Assembly (NCBI GenBank): GCA_965216195.1
Contig: OZ244151.1
Coordinates: 3,534,001 to 3,598,000, forward strand
Origin: Aridibacter sp965216195
Lineage (GTDB): Bacteria; Acidobacteriota; Blastocatellia; Pyrinomonadales; Pyrinomonadaceae
Direction: 5' to 3'
DNA: 64,000 nucleotides
Shown here: positions 25,498-33,897 of the stretch, one piece after another
How the letters are laid out: each line of letters opens with the position of its first letter
Numbering within the stretch: position 1 is the first letter of the stretch
Program-made: the position numbers and the translations under genes
The notes under the pieces: model-generated
Databases searched by the model: none
The model's input: the letters and a program-made list of their open reading frames with translations, nothing else
Told to the model about the DNA's origin: nothing

Positions 25498-27447
25498 ATG
25501 CATTCTTTATTGGAGCGACAACTGAGAAAATTTGGTGCGGATGAGGATAAATTCCCAACCAAGGAAGAGTGGAACGATCTACTCAAAAGTATTGACCGCG
25601 CTTATACAGAATCTGATCAAGATCGTTACTTGATGGAGCGTTCGCTTATGATTTCATCCCAAGAGATGCAGGAAGTTTATGAAAAGCTTCGTGCAAGCGA
25701 AATGCGCTATGTGCTCGCCGCGCAGGGCGCAAACGATGGTCTATGGGATTGGGATCTGGAAACAGGTGAAACTTATTATTCATCACGCTGGATGGAAATG
25801 TTAGGCGTATTGTGCGAACCGGGTATGCAGCCAAGCAAAAGTTGCTGGCTTGATCGTATCCATCCTGACGATAGAAACGCCGTTGAAAAAGAACTCGAAT
25901 CGCACCTCGAGGGAGATACGACTCATTTTAGAAACGAACACCGGCTCTTGCACGAAGATGGAGGATATCGTTGGTTTCTAATTCGGGGTTCGGCCGTACG
26001 GGATGAAACGGGAAAAGCGTGTAGAATCGCGGGTTCGCTTACTGACATTACCGACCGAAAAATCGTCGAAGAAAAACTCGAGCACGATGCACTTCACGAT
26101 GCACTGACGGGCCTTCCGAATCGAAAGATGCTTACAAAGCGTCTTGAGGGCGCCATTAATCGTGTCAAAACTGATCGCGAGTATTCATTTGCGATTCTCT
26201 TCGTTGATATTGATCGGTTTAAGACTATAAACGATAGCTTAGGTCATAAAGCCGGCGACGAGATGCTGTTAAAGATGGCTAGAATTCTGAAGTCGCTTAC
26301 CAGACAAGATGATCTCATTGCTCGTCTCGGTGGAGATGAATTTGTACTGCTGATCGAAAATATTGTTGAAGACGCTCAAGCTGAGAACATTGCAAAACGC
26401 CTTCTTAAGCATTTCTCGAGGCCGTTTAGGGTCTCCGGTAAAAAGGTATATTCAAGCGCGAGCGTGGGAATCGCCTTTGGAACGCCGGATTATAGTGAGG
26501 CGGATGATCTTGTCTGCGACGCAGATCTGGCGATGTATCGAGCAAAAATTAATGGAAAGGCGAGATACGAAGTTTTTGACCCACGTATGCGAAAGGGTGC
26601 GGTAGATTCCATGCAGCTTGAATTCGACCTGAGACGAGCTCTCGAACAGGATGAATTTATGCTCCATTATCAACCAATTTTTTCGATCGATACCGAATCG
26701 ATAATTGGGTTTGAAGCGCTTGCAAGATGGCAGCATGCGGAGCGCGGTATGGTTCCGCCAAATGAGTTTATTCCGCTTGCGGAGGAAACGGGATTGATTC
26801 TTCCGATTGGAAACTGGATTTTGCGGGAAGCTTGTTGTCAGATGCGGGAATGGCAAGAGAAGTATCCTTTCTCAGATTTATTGACAATCTCGGTAAATCT
26901 ATCCGCGCGCCAGCTTGAGCAAACGGACTTAAGCCAGCAGATCGCAGAAATAATCAAGGAGTCGCGTCTTGATCCAGCATGTCTGAGACTGGAAATCACG
27001 GAAAGCGTGATTATGAACAACGCAGAACAGGCCGTTATCACAGTAAATCAACTTCGAAGAATGGGTGTCAGGGTTTCGATTGATGATTTTGGAACCGGGT
27101 ATTCGAGTTTGGGTTATTTACATCGTTTTCCGGTCGATGCTTTGAAAGTAGATCGCTCGTTTATCAATCGTATCGGCAATGAAGGGGAAAATGCAGAAAT
27201 CGTGCAAGCGATAATAAACCTGGCGTTTAACCTAAATATGGAAGTTGTTGCCGAAGGTGTAGAAACCGAAGAGCAACTTGATTATCTACGCAATATCAAT
27301 TGCAACTACGGACAGGGATATTACTATTCGCGTCCGCTCGATAATGCGGCGGCGGCAGAGATGTTAAAGAATATGGTACGGGAAAAATATTCATACCAGA
27401 ACGGCAACCAATCGATGGGACTACTGCAGGACGAATATGTGAACTAG
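25498..27447 (+). CDS. PAS-GGDEF-EAL c-di-GMP signalling protein
   Basis: The 649-residue protein has a short coiled N-terminal part, a PAS/PAC domain (about residues 70-190, with G-L-W-D-W-D-L-E-T-G and D-I-T-D-R-K), a GGDEF domain with intact G-G-D-E-F near 277-281, and an EAL domain with E406-A-L and D-D-F-G-T-G-Y-S-S-L. Both catalytic signatures look intact, so it could make or degrade c-di-GMP. No membrane span is seen. It follows the FIST gene by two bases, so FIST is the probable input partner. Confidence 0.94.
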   Translation: MHSLLERQLRKFGADEDKFPTKEEWNDLLKSIDRAYTESDQDRYLMERSLMISSQEMQEVYEKLRASEMRYVLAAQGANDGLWDWDLETGETYYSSRWMEMLGVLCEPGMQPSKSCWLDRIHPDDRNAVEKELESHLEGDTTHFRNEHRLLHEDGGYRWFLIRGSAVRDETGKACRIAGSLTDITDRKIVEEKLEHDALHDALTGLPNRKMLTKRLEGAINRVKTDREYSFAILFVDIDRFKTINDSLGHKAGDEMLLKMARILKSLTRQDDLIARLGGDEFVLLIENIVEDAQAENIAKRLLKHFSRPFRVSGKKVYSSASVGIAFGTPDYSEADDLVCDADLAMYRAKINGKARYEVFDPRMRKGAVDSMQLEFDLRRALEQDEFMLHYQPIFSIDTESIIGFEALARWQHAERGMVPPNEFIPLAEETGLILPIGNWILREACCQMREWQEKYPFSDLLTISVNLSARQLEQTDLSQQIAEIIKESRLDPACLRLEITESVIMNNAEQAVITVNQLRRMGVRVSIDDFGTGYSSLGYLHRFPVDALKVDRSFINRIGNEGENAEIVQAIINLAFNLNMEVVAEGVETEEQLDYLRNINCNYGQGYYYSRPLDNAAAAEMLKNMVREKYSYQNGNQSMGLLQDEYVN

Positions 27448-27452
27448 AAATT

Positions 27453-28319
27453 TCATTTAAGAAAAATTGCTGCTCCAAAGGTGACAAAAAGGATAACGCT
27501 GACAAATGCATTTGCAGTGAAAAAAGCGGCGTTCATTTTCGAAAGATCGTCCGGCTTTACAAGTGAATGCTGGTAGATCATTAGAAGCCCTGTAGCAATA
27601 ACTCCTATCAAAGCAAAAAAACCCAATTCGGATACTAAAAACAACCAAACCAACACACAAAACGAAAGGAAATGGAGCAGACGTGCTATCCAAAGGGCAC
27701 CTTTTATTCCAAAACGAGCCGGAATAGAACGCAAACCCTTCTCTTTGTCGAATTCGTAATCCTGACATGAATATAAAACATCAAAGCCTGCTGTCCACAA
27801 CATTACGAGGAGCGAAAGCAGCAGCGGGATAGCGGAATCAACCGAGCCGCGGACAGCAATCCAAGCCCCTGTTGGAGCAATCGCCAGCGCCCAGCCGAGG
27901 ATCAAATGCGCAAAGCTCGTAAAACGCTTGGCGTAGGAATACCCGAGAATGCTGACAAGCGCGACTGGTGCTAGAAGTAGCGTCAGCCTATTGAGCATGA
28001 ATGCGGCAAGCAAAAACAGCACCGTTGACGCAATCATAAACGCCCAGGCAAATTCGACTGAAAGTTTTCCACTCGGCAATTCACGGTTTGATGTGCGCGG
28101 GTTTTCGCGGTCGATTTTGCGATCGGCAATGCGGTTGAAACACATCGCAGCGCTTCTTGCGCCAACCATCGCGACCGTAATCCAAAGGATCTGCCACCCC
28201 GTAGGCATTCCATTTGCGGCGAGCACCGCCCCAAGAAACGCAAAAGGCAGCGCAAAAATCGTGTGCTCGAATTTGATCATTTCGAGCGTTGTCCTGAGTT
28301 TTCCTCCAAAAGTATCCAT
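27453..28319 (-). CDS. UbiA-type polyprenyltransferase (UbiA/MqnP-like)
   Basis: This integral membrane enzyme of 288 residues has about eight hydrophobic helices. The two metal-diphosphate motifs are present: N-R-I-A-D-R-K-I-D (NxxxDxxxD) and D-Y-E-F-D-K-E (DxxxD). UbiA-family enzymes attach a polyprenyl chain to an aromatic ring in quinone synthesis. The sequence fits the group annotated as 4-hydroxybenzoate octaprenyltransferase-like, which includes the menaquinone futalosine-pathway enzyme MqnP. Which of the two cannot be settled without neighbours from either pathway; none is present. The ends of this gene and the EAL gene are convergent. Confidence 0.9.
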   Translation of the reverse strand: MDTFGGKLRTTLEMIKFEHTIFALPFAFLGAVLAANGMPTGWQILWITVAMVGARSAAMCFNRIADRKIDRENPRTSNRELPSGKLSVEFAWAFMIASTVLFLLAAFMLNRLTLLLAPVALVSILGYSYAKRFTSFAHLILGWALAIAPTGAWIAVRGSVDSAIPLLLSLLVMLWTAGFDVLYSCQDYEFDKEKGLRSIPARFGIKGALWIARLLHFLSFCVLVWLFLVSELGFFALIGVIATGLLMIYQHSLVKPDDLSKMNAAFFTANAFVSVILFVTFGAAIFLK

Positions 28320-28503
28320 TCGGGTCTGCTGACGGTAAAAAAACGTGCGATATCGATATTCTACCTAACTAAATCTAATTTCAAATCGATCCCACTGAAA
28401 ATGACCGTGTTTCAGCTTTCAAAATCAAAAGATAAAGATTTGCTAGATGAGATAGAATATCTTTTGGTCGGCTCTAGTATCCTCAGCAAAACATTACAAA
28501 AAT

Positions 28504-29034
28504 ATGCCATCAGGAAAAACACACGATGTTATTACTATACTATTGTCAGTACCCGTGTATGCCGTTGGCTGGTCGGTTTTTAATTTTGGTTCCGCTTTGT
28601 GTTTGACGATTGCTTTTCTGTTCGGAGGTTTTATGTTCGGACCCGATCTGGACACTGTTTCGAAACAGTATTCTCGATGGAGCATCTTTAGAATTCTGTG
28701 GCTTCCTTACCGCAGCGCATTCAAACATCGCTCGCGATGGTCACACGGGCTTGTTTTTGGAACGCTCTTTCGCGTGGTCTATTTTTGCGGAATTGTAACT
28801 TTAGCAGCGTTTGCCACAGCTTTTATTTACGCGACCTATGCGGGCGGAAAGATTCCTGACCTGATTGAGTTTACAAGCTTGTGGGGGCGAATCGGTAACT
28901 TTTTTGAAACAAATTTAGGTGATTTTGCGATGCCGTTTGTATTTTTGGGTTTGTGGCTTGGCGCGGCGAGTCATACATTAACCGACATCGCCGGAACCTA
29001 TATAAAAACCGGACGAGCAAAGGGATTCTTATAG
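28504..29034 (+). CDS. DUF2227 putative metal-binding membrane protein
   Basis: The 176-residue product begins M-P-S-G-K-T-H-D, and has G-P-D-L-D-T and H-R-S-R-W-S-H-G, with H-T-L-T-D near the end. These His/Asp clusters at membrane edges match DUF2227 metal-binding proteins found in cyanobacteria and others. About three to four transmembrane segments are expected. The role is unknown. It is convergent with the following gene (two-base gap). Confidence 0.82.
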   Translation: MPSGKTHDVITILLSVPVYAVGWSVFNFGSALCLTIAFLFGGFMFGPDLDTVSKQYSRWSIFRILWLPYRSAFKHRSRWSHGLVFGTLFRVVYFCGIVTLAAFATAFIYATYAGGKIPDLIEFTSLWGRIGNFFETNLGDFAMPFVFLGLWLGAASHTLTDIAGTYIKTGRAKGFL

Positions 29035-29036
29035 AA

Positions 29037-30257
29037 TTAGCCCCTTCCGGCGCCCGTACGCGCATCGGTGAGTCGTTGTGCCTGGCGCCTTACCGCGTCG
29101 GGTACGTTTCGATTTTTGCTGATAGCGACGAGATCGCGCAGCTGCAAACGCGTAAGGATGCTCATAACGTTGCCTATAGGTGTTCGCGGATTTTTTGCGA
29201 GGTTGTGGATAATCACGTAATTTCGGGCGAATTTTCTGTCTGATGCGATCTGCCGCAAAACATCTTCAGGAACAGTTTTCATAGTCGAAACCTTCTCCAC
29301 TTCCTGTTCCGTGATTTTCGGATTTTGAATTACTGCCTGGGCTATTATGCGATTGGGATCGCGGATCAGTATGTTTCTGAGTTCGCGGTCTCCTTTCATC
29401 GCCGCTTTCATGCGGTCTTTCATTCCCATTCGCATTACCTTGTTCAAAACGGAAACGCGTTCGCTAGAAACCTCGCCGTCTTCGTCGGCTTTCCATTCAC
29501 CGAGAATCTTGTCGACGATAGCATCTCGTTCTTCCTGGGTTTCCTCGTAAAGCTCCTCAATGTATTCGAGAGAAAGCCAGGAATCGTCAATATCTTCTTC
29601 AGGAACTTCTATGTGCTCGGCAAGAAGAATTGCATCCTCATCCGGGATTTCACCATCCTGGAATGATTCGCTTTCTTCCAAAAATTCCGCCGCTGCCTCT
29701 TTACCCTGAGCCCGAAGCTCGTTTGCGATTTGTTGCGCCCCGCGTTCTTTTTCAAAGAATTCCTTTTTAATTTCCGAGGCTCGTCGCTCAGCCTCAGTCG
29801 TACGGTGTGGGTTTGAAATGATCGCATCGATCAAATCTGGGGTCTTAATAAGGAGCTGCTGATTAAACGAAACCACTTCGAGAAGTTCGCCGTTTGAAGT
29901 CTGCTGCGCAAACTTTACAATCGACTCGTTTGGGGTAAGCGGATTTGCGATTACAACTTCATATATTTCTTGGGATAAAGTTTCTCGTGTTGCAAAGTAG
30001 TCCAGCACCTGGGGTGCAACTTCCTTTGATCCGATTACGTCTTTAAGTTGATCATTTTCCTGTGACTTCAGCGTTTTTTCCGCATTTTTGGCGAGCTCAC
30101 TGTCTTCTCCTCTTGCTAGGATAACGAGGGCTTCAAGCAGATCAGACTGAGGAAGCGGAAGCATACCGCGCGATGCCGCGACTTGAGCCGGGCGTGGCGC
30201 TGTGCCTCCGGCTATTGATTTGACAACAGGATTTTCTGAGACTACATCGAAGTCCAT
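29037..30257 (-). CDS. Acidic alpha-helical repeat protein of unknown function
   Basis: The 406-residue product seems to be made of short helical repeats of the form NP-x(2-3)-P, with a residue pattern like A-N-P-L-T-P-N-E-S, S-N-P-H-R-T-T, D-P-N-R-I-I-A-Q-A-V-I-Q-N-P and A-K-N-P-R-T-P-I-G-N. This resembles leucine-rich-repeat-variant or HEAT-like arrays. The middle (about 165-250) is very acidic. There is no signal peptide, so it is probably a cytoplasmic scaffold. I do not recognise a named family. Confidence 0.72.
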   Translation of the reverse strand: MDFDVVSENPVVKSIAGGTAPRPAQVAASRGMLPLPQSDLLEALVILARGEDSELAKNAEKTLKSQENDQLKDVIGSKEVAPQVLDYFATRETLSQEIYEVVIANPLTPNESIVKFAQQTSNGELLEVVSFNQQLLIKTPDLIDAIISNPHRTTEAERRASEIKKEFFEKERGAQQIANELRAQGKEAAAEFLEESESFQDGEIPDEDAILLAEHIEVPEEDIDDSWLSLEYIEELYEETQEERDAIVDKILGEWKADEDGEVSSERVSVLNKVMRMGMKDRMKAAMKGDRELRNILIRDPNRIIAQAVIQNPKITEQEVEKVSTMKTVPEDVLRQIASDRKFARNYVIIHNLAKNPRTPIGNVMSILTRLQLRDLVAISKNRNVPDAVRRQAQRLTDARTGAGRG

Positions 30258-30374
30258 ATATTGCTATAACGGTGATCAGAAATGATCGAATGGAAGGTAG
30301 AACAGGATAAACTCATATAAGCGAGTTTAAGAAATAATTGTATCACAAAACAAACCCCAATTAAGTATAATATC

Positions 30375-30403
30375 TTGACTATCAAGGGCTTGTACCTTAA
30401 TCT
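30375..30403 (+). promoter_or_regulatory. Possible sigma70-type promoter for the UDP-sugar dehydrogenase
   Basis: TTGACT (30375-30380) and TAATCT (30398-30403) are 17 bases apart, about 87 bases before the ATG at 30490. This is a fair match to the -35/-10 consensus. No other pair upstream fits as well. Confidence 0.5.
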
Positions 30404-30489
30404 AATTTTATGGAGGGAATTCCTTCACCGCCTCCACACAACATCTTTGCCATAACCACAAAAATCAAAAACAATTTAAGATAAAGATA

Positions 30490-31827
30490 ATGATAAAAGA
30501 CCAACTTAAGACTCTTATAGAGGAAAAAAATGCGTGTATCGGTGTGATTGGTTTGGGTTACGTCGGCTTGCCTTTGATCGTTGAATTTGCGTCAAAGGGA
30601 TATCAGGGAATCGGGTTTGAAGTTGACCAGAAAAAGGCCGATTCAATTAATTCGGGCGATTCGTACATCGTAGATGCTTCTGATGAGGCTGTACAAAAAT
30701 GCATCGATAGCGGGAAGATGACTGCAACGACAGACTTTTCCGAACTCAATAAATGCGATGTGATAATTATTTGTGTTCCGACTCCGCTCCGAAAAACAAA
30801 AGATCCGGACATGTCTTTCATATTGTCGGCTGGCGATGAAATTCAAAAGTACATGCGCTCCGGACAACTCGTGATTCTTGAGTCAACGACCTATCCGGGA
30901 ACAACCGACGAAATACTACAGCCAATTTTTGAAGAGGCTGGATTTGAACTTGAAAAAGATTTCTTGCTGGCATTTTCACCGGAACGGGTCGATCCTGGCA
31001 ATCCTGATTTTCAAACGCACAATATCACGAAGGTTGTTGGCGGTGTTGGCGAAGACTCGACGGAGGTTGCCGCTCTGCTCTATTCGAAAATCGTCGATAA
31101 TGTGCATCCGGTGACATCTTCGCGTGTGGCCGAGGCTTGTAAGCTTTGGGAAAACACATTTCGAGCGATCAACATTGGAATGGCAAATGAAATGGCGAAG
31201 CTCTGCAACACACTTGAAATTGACACTTGGGAAGTCGTCAAAGCAGCCGATACCAAACCTTTTGGCTTTATGGCGTTTTATCCCGGGCCGGGGCTGGGCG
31301 GCCATTGTATTCCGCTTGATCCACATTATTTGAGCTGGAAAGCTCGCCAGCATGGATTTGATTCGCAGTTCATAACGCTCGCCGAGGAAGTAAATTCCGG
31401 TATGCCCGAGTATGTTTATAAGCTCGCTGCCGATGCATTAAACGACAACAAAAAGGCTGTTAACGGTTCCAAAATCCTGATCTTGGGCGTAGCGTACAAG
31501 AATGATATTGACGATATGCGTGAATCACCGGCGTTGTCCGTTATAGATCTCTTTCGTGCAAAAGGTGCCGAAGTTGTTTACCACGATCCATTCGTTCCGG
31601 AGGTTACTTTCGATCATGCGTACACAATTGGAGACGGGGAGCCCCTCTATAATCAGGATTTAACTGACGAACTGATCGAGTCGGCTGATTGCGTAGTAAT
31701 CTGTACAAATCACAAAACGGTCGATTATTCGGGGGTTATGGAGCTTGCCGATCTGATCGTTGATACGCGAAACGCACTCAGTAAAGATATGCGGGAAGGC
31801 AGCAAGGCGAAGATCGTTCGTTTGTAG
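30490..31827 (+). CDS. UDP-N-acetyl sugar (UDP-ManNAc-type) dehydrogenase
   Basis: The 445-residue product is a nucleotide-sugar dehydrogenase. The N-terminal Rossmann motif G-L-G-Y-V-G, the catalytic cysteine in G-G-H-C-I-P-L-D (Cys273) and the C-terminal UDP-binding domain are all present. With a UDP-GlcNAc 2-epimerase next door it most likely oxidises UDP-ManNAc to UDP-ManNAcA, as WecC or WbpA-like enzymes do. UDP-glucose as substrate is less likely on this context. The epimerase gene starts 62 bases later. Confidence 0.9.
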   Translation: MIKDQLKTLIEEKNACIGVIGLGYVGLPLIVEFASKGYQGIGFEVDQKKADSINSGDSYIVDASDEAVQKCIDSGKMTATTDFSELNKCDVIIICVPTPLRKTKDPDMSFILSAGDEIQKYMRSGQLVILESTTYPGTTDEILQPIFEEAGFELEKDFLLAFSPERVDPGNPDFQTHNITKVVGGVGEDSTEVAALLYSKIVDNVHPVTSSRVAEACKLWENTFRAINIGMANEMAKLCNTLEIDTWEVVKAADTKPFGFMAFYPGPGLGGHCIPLDPHYLSWKARQHGFDSQFITLAEEVNSGMPEYVYKLAADALNDNKKAVNGSKILILGVAYKNDIDDMRESPALSVIDLFRAKGAEVVYHDPFVPEVTFDHAYTIGDGEPLYNQDLTDELIESADCVVICTNHKTVDYSGVMELADLIVDTRNALSKDMREGSKAKIVRL

Positions 31828-31861
31828 AGAAAGTAAGCGGTTAGCAGTCAGCGGGTTTACT

Positions 31862-31889
31862 GCTTACGGCTCACAGCTTACGGCTCACT
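31862..31889 (+). repeat. Tandem 14-bp direct repeat before the epimerase gene
   Basis: GCTTACGGCTCAC occurs twice in a row (31862-31875 and 31876-31889), ending at the start codon of the epimerase gene. A related GTTTACTGCTTACGG lies just before. It leaves no clear ribosome binding site for the ATG at 31890. Confidence 0.6.
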
Positions 31890-32984
31890 ATGCTAAAAGT
31901 CTTAAACATCGTTGGAGCGCGTCCGAACTTTATGAAGGTTGCTCCGATTTATGCCGAGATGAAACGGCGTGAGTCGGAGTTTTTGCCGTTGATTGTGCAC
32001 ACTGGGCAGCATTATGACGCGAAGATGTCTGATTCCTTTTTTGAGGATCTAGGGATGCCGGAGCCGGACATACATCTTGGTGTGGGATCGGCCTCACACG
32101 CCGTTCAAACAGCGAAGATAATGCTTGAATTTGAACCAGTGATTTTGCGTGAAAAGCCAGATTGGGTTTTGGTGGTCGGCGACGTGAATTCGACGATTGC
32201 ATGCGCACTGGTTTGTTCGAAACTCGGAGTAAAAATTGCCCACGTCGAAGCTGGGTTGCGTTCCGGTGATCGTTCGATGCCTGAGGAGATCAACCGAATC
32301 CTTACCGATTCGATTTCCGATCTTTTATTAACGCCTTCTCCAGATGGCAGTGAAAACCTTAAAAAAGAGGGAATTACGGAAAATAAAGTGAAACTCGTCG
32401 GAAATGTAATGATTGATTCGCTGCTTCGAAATTTAAAAGTTGCGGAGAAATCGAAAGTTCGGGAGGAAGTCGGGGTCAAAGAAAAGGAGTATGCCGCCAT
32501 GACCTTGCACCGCCCTTCGAATGTTGACAATAGAGATATTTTTAACGGACTCTTGGACGCGCTTTGCGAAATAAGTAAGGAACTGCCAATTGTCTTTCCG
32601 GCCCATCCGCGAACAAAAGCTCGAATCGAAGAATTTGGACTCGCCGAAAAAATCGAAAACTCTGATATTAAGATCACTGAGCCCTTAGGCTATCTCGACT
32701 TTCTTCATTTGATGAGCGGAGCCAGGCTGGTTTTAACAGATTCCGGTGGACTACAGGAAGAAACCACAGCACTCGGGATTCCATGTCTTACTCTTCGTGA
32801 AAATACTGAGCGACCGATTACAATCGAAATGGGCACAAACACTTTGGTTGGAACAAATCCTGAAAAAATAAGAAAAACTGCCTTCGAGATACTCTCAAGC
32901 GATGAATTTGCTAGATGTGCAAGGATTCCGCCTCTTTGGGATGGTAAAACCGCAGAGCGAATATGTGATGCACTAGTCGGGTGA
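31890..32984 (+). CDS. wecB: UDP-N-acetylglucosamine 2-epimerase (non-hydrolysing)
   Basis: The 364-residue protein starts V-G-A-R-P-N-F-M-K, the hallmark of the non-hydrolysing epimerase, and has V-V-G-D-V-N-S-T, H-V-E-A-G-L-R-S and the later L-T-D-S-G-G-L-Q-E-E-T box. It converts UDP-GlcNAc to UDP-ManNAc, which supplies the dehydrogenase encoded just upstream. The two genes together make a UDP-ManNAcA precursor for surface polysaccharide. No glycosyltransferase or polymerase genes are adjacent. Confidence 0.95.
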   Translation: MLKVLNIVGARPNFMKVAPIYAEMKRRESEFLPLIVHTGQHYDAKMSDSFFEDLGMPEPDIHLGVGSASHAVQTAKIMLEFEPVILREKPDWVLVVGDVNSTIACALVCSKLGVKIAHVEAGLRSGDRSMPEEINRILTDSISDLLLTPSPDGSENLKKEGITENKVKLVGNVMIDSLLRNLKVAEKSKVREEVGVKEKEYAAMTLHRPSNVDNRDIFNGLLDALCEISKELPIVFPAHPRTKARIEEFGLAEKIENSDIKITEPLGYLDFLHLMSGARLVLTDSGGLQEETTALGIPCLTLRENTERPITIEMGTNTLVGTNPEKIRKTAFEILSSDEFARCARIPPLWDGKTAERICDALVG

Positions 32985-33101
32985 GGCGCCGACAAGTGGT
33001 TTCTGTTATCAGCTCAATAAAAAATCGACCGTTTCGGCTTAATGTTGACAAAAAAGTAAAGTATAATAAACTTTTAGTTCCGCTAATAAGTTTATCGAGT
33101 A

Positions 33102-33665
33102 ATGCCAAAGATTGCCGACATACAAGAAACGCCGAATCCGAATGCGGTGAAGTTTATTTTACGGGAGCCGGTTACGGGCGGCACCTCGCATTCGTTTGAT
33201 ACATTCGAGGAAGCCAAAGCAGACAAGCTTGCAAAATCGATCTTCGAGGTCGGTGAGGTCGTGTCCGTATTTTATATGGACAGAATGATCACGATTGAGA
33301 AGACAGCTGAATCAGACTGGGATGAGGTTTTGCCGCTTCTGGCTGTACCGATTCGTGAAGCTGAGGCTATTGGCTCAAATGGCAATGGAAAAGCCGCTGA
33401 GGCCGTTGGCGGCGCGATTGCGGCGGCGGCAAGCGACGATCCCGTAATTGCCGAAATAAATGAACTTCTCGATGATAGGATTCGCCCATATCTTGCTAGC
33501 GATGGCGGCTGGGTAGAGGTTCTTAGTCTTGAAGAAAATCTTTTGAAGATACACTACCAAGGTGCTTGCGGAAGTTGTCCGAGTTCGCTGACGGGAACAT
33601 TGATGGCCATCGAAAATATGATTCATGATGAAATCGATGAGAAAATTGAAGTAGAGGTCGTTTAA
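33102..33665 (+). CDS. Nfu-type Fe-S cluster carrier
   Basis: The 187-residue protein has an N-terminal Nfu_N domain (I-Q-E-T-P-N-P-N-A-V-K-F), a variable link with G-N-G-K-A-A-E, and a C-terminal NifU-like domain (about 110-187) with R-P-Y-L-A-S-D-G-G and the cluster motif C-G-S-C. Nfu proteins carry [4Fe-4S] clusters from the scaffold to client enzymes. Clients in this window include IspH, MoaA, QueG and the transhydroxylase beta subunit. Its gene stands alone. Confidence 0.93.
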   Translation: MPKIADIQETPNPNAVKFILREPVTGGTSHSFDTFEEAKADKLAKSIFEVGEVVSVFYMDRMITIEKTAESDWDEVLPLLAVPIREAEAIGSNGNGKAAEAVGGAIAAAASDDPVIAEINELLDDRIRPYLASDGGWVEVLSLEENLLKIHYQGACGSCPSSLTGTLMAIENMIHDEIDEKIEVEVV

Positions 33666-33746
33666 TCTCGGACGCGGATTAGGCGGTGAATACTGGAGTG
33701 AAAACAAATAAAGCGTGTTATTGTTTAAAGTCTTTAAAACTATTTC

Positions 33747-33776
33747 TTGACACAAAACCCCCAAATTAGTCATAAT
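33747..33776 (+). promoter_or_regulatory. sigma70-type promoter upstream of the GAF-IDR gene
   Basis: TTGACA (33747-33752) and CATAAT (33771-33776) are 18 bases apart. The start codon is at 33898, so the leader would be about 115 bases. The -35 is a perfect consensus match. Confidence 0.65.
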
Positions 33777-33897
33777 TCTAGTTGGTGGCATTTTGAGGAA
33801 TGTCATCTTCCGATAGGTTTCAAATCACTCATAACTGCCAGCCACATATCCCATTCAGAGAGCTGTGTCTTTATAATGTACGGAGGAAAACAATAAC

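Noticed and set aside
28263..28583. Plus-strand frame between the UbiA-type gene and the DUF2227 gene
   Set aside because: It overlaps the starts of both genes and lacks a ribosome binding site or recognisable protein sequence.
33045..33067. TTGACA followed by TATAAT upstream of the Nfu gene
   Set aside because: Both boxes are perfect but only 11 bases apart, too close for a sigma70 promoter. One of them may still belong to a different promoter.
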